The notes beneath the pieces were generated by a model. It was not told the DNA's origin. It saw only the letters and a program-made list of their open reading frames with translations, and did not search any database. A DNA stretch of 64,000 nucleotides from Capitella teleta (lineage: Eukaryota > Annelida > Polychaeta > Capitellidae), in NCBI GenBank assembly GCA_000328365.1, contig KB292771.1:154877-218876 (forward strand), read 5' to 3'. This document shows, piece by piece, positions 58,833 through 64,000 of the stretch. Every line of letters begins with the position of its first letter. Position 1 is the first letter of the stretch. A program made the translations under genes and the position numbers.

Positions 58833-59999
58833 GTATGCCACTCCATGGCCTGCTGTCCCACTTTCCCTTTTGGTGGAAATGCTTCACCTTCTATTACATG
58901 CCATACTTTACAATCCTAAGATTGCCCATAAAGTATACAGGTTGGTCGCTTTCATTTACTTTTAGATTGCTAAACTGAATCCACTAATGTAACCGATGTA
59001 TCTAAGCTTGGAGATAATTTTTTAGTGAGTGACACCTTAATATCCTAAGTGCCACATTAGTTGATGGAGCTTCCTCGGGTTCTGACGTCGACTTTTTATG
59101 AGGTTTATGCTCCTTCCTGTTGCTTTAATAGGTTGCACGGAAATTGGCGGTAACTGCATGGGTTCGAATTTCTTCCCTCTCTTTTTTTTATATTTGTGCC
59201 GCTCAGCGAGTACCACACGGTGGCACACAGTCACATTCAACAGAATAACCACTTGCCAGCGAACACAGACTCCTCTGCTGGACAAGTGTCCTTTGTATCA
59301 CCTTCAGGCCATCGCTGTCCACTCGCAGCAGATGCAAGACGAGTGGACAGTCGTAAGAACTGCTTATGTGACTTAGAATTACCATTGCGAACCAGCCGCA
59401 CATCGCAGTTACGGTGCAGTCTCAGAAACCTTTTATTGTGAGTACAAGACAGCCTGAATATAGAGGGAGATATAATTGTAGCATGAGTTGTACATGTATA
59501 CATCTCGATGCTGTGTGGAGTCGTGGGGTTAAGATATCTAGACGGACATTGCTGGGAGATGGCCATGCTGCTGTGAGTTCAAGACACAGAGGAGGCAGTG
59601 TATGGCACACAAGGGGCTCCATAAAGCAGAGGAGCTTTTTTCGGGGTGAGAAAAGATGGTCTTCTTGTTTATTCCCCTCACTGAACAGGGTTAAGAAAAG
59701 GGTTAATAGGGGAATAAGCAGGGCAGACTGCGACGCCCTCTGGGGAGCTGTAACCGCAAGACAGAAGCTCTTCATTCTTCTAGGGTTGTTGATCAATCGT
59801 GTAGAGGCCCCATCCAATCCCAGTTAATAACTGACAGGGCATTCAACCCATTCATGCTCAGTAAATAGAGCACACAGTGCCAGGTGCTTCCTTCTCAGGT
59901 GTACGCACTACTCACGGCGACGCTGCGACTGTAATAGAGAGGTTTATATATAGGGTTTGTTGGTGTGTTTTGTGGGAGCATCTGCGCCTTCTCCTATAG

Positions 60000-60169
60000 A
60001 TTCAGATGCTCAGCTGTTCTCGGGAAGGTGTGAAGCACCAAATAATGAGACGGTTGTTTATGAGTGTTCTCGTAATGTTGGCCAATGGAGTCCATGTTTG
60101 CTGTGTTCATCTGCAGCAGAGCAGCAAAGTGCCGATAAAAACAAAGCAATTTTCTCAGAAGAGGTTCCG
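60000..60169 (+). CDS. Possible internal exon with Cys-rich segment
   Basis: The acceptor GCCTTCTCCTATAG and the donor CCG|GTGAGC frame 170 bases, phase 1 to 0. They encode SDAQLFSGRCEAPNNETVVY followed by ECSRNVGQWSPCLLCS. The Cys spacing and a sequon (NNET) suit an extracellular protein, and the phase would fit the signal exon at 49557. A TATA-like run lies just upstream (59943-59951), so it might instead be near a gene start. No known domain is recognised. Confidence 0.3.
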
Positions 60170-63100
60170 GTGAGCTATTCCTCTTGATTTACAACTCACT
60201 CGCAATCAGCCGTGGCTCAACCCAATGCCTCAAGTCGCCGCCTTCTGCTTGTTTGGATTCACTTTTATGCATTAGTGAAGGACATCGAATGTCTTCTATC
60301 TTCTCTTGGTATATGAATGTATGCAACAGTTAACATGCTCTGTCACATGGCCTCAATCAAGATTTTTCTAGTAGTGAATCAACACCAATACGCCCTTCGA
60401 TCGATAGGAGGTGTGAATGACGACGCGTCGCAGTCAATCTAATGCGTCAATCTCATCGCTTCCTGAATCGCGGATCAAAGCAGTCTAATTGGGAAGCCAC
60501 TGCTCTGGTTTCTAATGATTGCCTCGTATGCATCTCGGGTAGTAGGGCAGAGCGCAGTCATATTAGCTCCGCTTGACTTTGCACAAATGCTTTGACATGC
60601 AAGCTTCATTGCCAAGTCATTATGGTCATTGTTGCGGGCGGTTCATCAACGTCGATGAAGTGAACACAGTGAAACGGATGAAAAGTCGTGTTGATGTCTT
60701 CGAGACACTTCAATGTGATGGCAACAATGCCCGCAGATTCTCGTTAATCATTGTCCATTTTGTTGTCCACGTGTTGTCCATTACGTCGGACAATGTCCAT
60801 CGCTGATAGATTGCACGGAGTTGAAAGGTTATCATGAGCTGTCTAGTCTCATATCCACACAAGGGGGTTGGGAGGGTTTTAAAAGTAGCATTGATTATCA
60901 CTTCAATCCCACCCAAAAACCTGACTTGAAAGGACACACTCCATCTCATCAGGGACGTCATCGAAGCAGAGACCCGTTCACACTCTCGCCGTCACGCCAT
61001 TCGCTCTTTATCATAAACCAAATGAGAATGGCGCAAGTTCTTTCTTCTGAGTGCCTCGGTGCTGGTCGTATTCACCGACGGCTTGATTGCTTCTGGCAGT
61101 TGAAATTGAACGCCATTCTCGAGGTGCTGATCTGTTGCATGCCCTGTAATGGCCGTTTGACAGCTCTGTTGAGTTGTCCACCCGAGGCACGGTAGCTCAA
61201 AATCGCTGGCGTTGTTCTGGTCGATACGTACAAGTACACATATCAATGGTTGACGCGATGCCAGAAGAAACCTCATTGCTTCGCCATGAAGAATGGCATC
61301 AGGGCAGAGCAGTTCAGTCTACTGCTTCCTTGAAATGAACCAAATGATAAATGTTCTCCATTGACTTCGGCATTCAGAACAAAATTGCTTGGGCTTCCCT
61401 TTCGCAATCGCTGTTCAGCCGCGGTTTTGATCGTGTTTAACTACATTGCTGATATTCATTGATGACGTCACTCGTCTTTGGTAACACCAGAGGGCCCCAA
61501 GGCCGGTCGACAGGAAGCTTCCCGATCCGTCTCAGTAGATGTCACAATGATCGGGTCGGATACCAAAATACTCAGATCATTCATTTGTCTGGATAACGTG
61601 GTTTTTTGGCGATGATCGATAGATCTTCAAAGGACGAGATTGATGCTTGCACTCGCTGACTGTGCCACCGCAGCAGCAAAGTCGCTGTTTGGTGTTTACG
61701 GCGCTGCTGCCTCGACCTTTGTATCGAGGCACGATTCCCAATATCAGCAATGAAGTCTTTCATCCACCAGGGACCCCGTCGTGACCTTTGGTCTTCTATT
61801 CTGTCGATGTGTTCATTACAAATGTGATGGCTCCACGAAGGTCAGCAGTGGCGTTGCTTGGGTCACTGGGAAGAGGATGAAGGAGTCCCCGATTGACCCA
61901 TACATCATGAAATGCACACTGATGGAATGAAGCCGCATCTGAGACTGACCAGTTGTTTGATGTGTCCGACCTGTCTATCAAATGGACATCAAAGGTCATT
62001 GTCCATCATCGTATGAAATTGATACCCTCTGATATGGCACCACATATCTGATGCATGACCTCGATCGATCTACACACTTCCTCGCCCATGGCATTCCTCG
62101 ATACCTAAACTGCATGTCTTCAATAAAATTAATGACAAATTCAATTAAAGAAATTTGAAAAACAACGCCATTGGAAGTTATTCAGATTTATACTTGGAGG
62201 CAACTTGGAGCCATTGTTAGGATCACACTAAACCAACTAAGTGCTCATGACGCAATGACCTTGTACTCTCCATTTCGTCCATGTCTACACATTTCTGATT
62301 ACATAACAACCCTCTTGGGGTTTTGCTTGTCTGCTGTGTGTGTGGACCCCTTGAATGTTTGTGTTCAGCGAAACTGAGCCCAGGGCGCGCTATCACGATT
62401 GAATTCCCAACTGACCCAGTTTCCTAAGAGAGTCATTGCCTTCGAGTACAAGGGCTCTAATGAAGGGTGTTTGCGGCGAGGTCTCTTGGCCGGTTCGACC
62501 ACGCAATGCGGTGGCTGTCTGCATAATTCATTGCATTATTCAAGCAATCTGCCCGTGTTAAGTTTTGTATTCCTCGCCACACATGCATCCGAAGACCTCG
62601 GCGTTCATAGTTTCCAAGTCTTCTTGGTCTCATTAAGGCGGAATGCGAGGTCGTTGACCGAAGGGTGCCACTATCCCCACATGCATATAAAGCGCTGATT
62701 ATTGCAAGATGAAAGACCAACTTCTTCGCACTCCACTGCTTCTCCTTGTCTCGCTCAAGGTCGACCGCTGTGCTCACTCAATTGCATGACATTGTGTCCA
62801 CTCTTGCGTCTATTGCTTTTGTACTTTTCAGGGATCCCTGTGTTGTAACTGTTCTTACTTGAGCGCGTGGGCTGAAATCGTCGCCAAGCTGCCTTGCACC
62901 TCTGGAGCAGAATGGGTCAAGGGTCATGTGTCTCATTTTTGCAATTCCTTGACACAAACCGTCCATGCAACTAGTTATTTAGCCGAGAAGTCTCCACTTG
63001 ATCAACTACTTGTCAATATTTATCACCACAACCTCATCAAGGGACGCTATACCGACTCGTAGATGGCACTTATTGTCCGTAAATCATCCAATTCTGATGC

Positions 63101-64000
63101 CAGATAGCATTTTAGTCTCCCGCGTTGCCATCCGGAAAAACACAGATTTGTTGTGGGCGACGTCCGACTCATTCGCTTACCATGCATGCTTTTTGCAATC
63201 TTCGTGGCTTTGTTGCAGCATAAGGTATACATCTGTTTCCCTCATTCGAATTCTTGGAAAATGTTGCCATGTGGCAGCAAGACCTGTGACCTATTTTGGG
63301 GGCGGAATTAATGAGAGTTCATTTGTGGAAAGATACCGTTGAAAAATCTGGCTTTCCTGAACTCTAAGCAATGCCGAGAGATAGGTAATACCATCGTATC
63401 TCTCGTCGACGTCCATGTAGCCCACCCCGGGGGCCCCCAGATTTCCATAAAGCAATCCAAGTTTTATGCACATGCATACGCAAGCCTTTGTTTACAAACG
63501 GCCACACTTCATGTCCGGCTCAGATGCTCATTTACGCATGCGCTGAGCGGCCTAAAATGTGTCACGTGATAAAGATTTACGCTGACGTCTGCGACATAAA
63601 ATTTCCAAGTTTGGGTCCGCAATCACAATTAGACGCTCTCCATCTTGTTCTCTGTGTAATGTGCTCCTGCCCTATTTGCATATTATCCTCATTTGGCATT
63701 TTCACTCAGTACATTCTCAGTCTGAGGTCATATCAAACGTACTCATATCCTTTAATAAAGTTGGTTTATATTCAATTTTGCGCATTAGACACTATGGAGT
63801 ACATGACTTCAAGTACGAATCCTTCCTGCGTGGTTGCAATTTTAGCTCATTTGACATTGATGGAATCGTAATTGTCCATTGCATCCAATTGTCTGTACGA
63901 AAAAAAAGTTCGCCAATCATCGGAAGATTCGTTCATCATGGACGCAATTGCTGTCCTTGCTTCGACCAATCGTATTTCTGACTCGAGTGAGCACTTGAAT
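60170..64000. other. No gene identified
   Basis: Less AT-rich than the rest, with overlapping frames of 60-130 codons on both strands (for example 60992-61276 and 61796-61999 on minus, 63488-63871 on plus). None shows a domain, consistent codon bias or splice-framed exons. Confidence 0.4.

Noticed and set aside
59414-59827. Long overlapping frames (137 and 131 codons) on both strands
   Set aside because: No domain, start context or codon bias; low stop density by chance.

Overview
The window is eukaryotic, intron-rich and AT-rich outside exons. It looks like genomic DNA of a bilaterian invertebrate, most likely a lophotrochozoan (mollusc, brachiopod, annelid or relative). That rests on a muscle myosin heavy chain (MHC) gene of protostome type (N-terminus with DPDFQYL) that carries clusters of mutually exclusive exons and an internal first exon for myorod/catchin. 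There is one assembly gap (13718-14140). I found no bacterial genes, rRNA, CRISPR array or convincing tRNA. All exon structures were read by eye from splice sites, reading phase and protein similarity.

Layout. 1-2711: two non-LTR retrotransposon 3' ends (an RTE-like LINE, then a decayed CR1/L2-group LINE). 3070-5348 (+): a six-exon gene for a 247-residue protein with a signal peptide followed by SH3-SH2-SH3, that is, a GRB2 paralogue that appears to be secreted and whose ligand pockets are eroded. 5467-10028: non-coding, with a LINE tail and a long hexamer microsatellite. 10029-13511 (+): a seven-exon gene for an unrecognised 275-residue single-pass membrane protein. Its introns hold a reverse-transcriptase fragment, a 9-bp repeat and a 14-copy 34-bp minisatellite.

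15712-31697 (-): the MHC gene, about 28 exon positions. Six clusters of tandem alternative exons (4, 2, 2, 2, 5 and 2 copies) plus three alternative C-terminal exons would allow 960 heavy chains if choices are independent. Inside it, at 21261, a second start encodes myorod/catchin: a 173-residue Pro/Ser-rich head joined to the shared rod exons. One locus therefore supplies both the motor and a thick-filament rod protein.

31700-38430: no gene recognised, two TATA-like sites. 38438-41203 (-): a ten-exon gene for a 704-residue protein with the ZGRF1 N-terminal domain (DUF2439) but no GRF zinc finger or helicase. 42717-43445: a long imperfect inverted repeat. 44819-45545: an intact-looking non-autonomous hAT element with an exact 8-bp target duplication. 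48475-49015: a hAT transposase remnant. 49557-64000: mostly non-coding, with a convincing signal-peptide first exon (49557), some weak exon candidates and a cluster of five nuclear-receptor half-sites (54982-55012).
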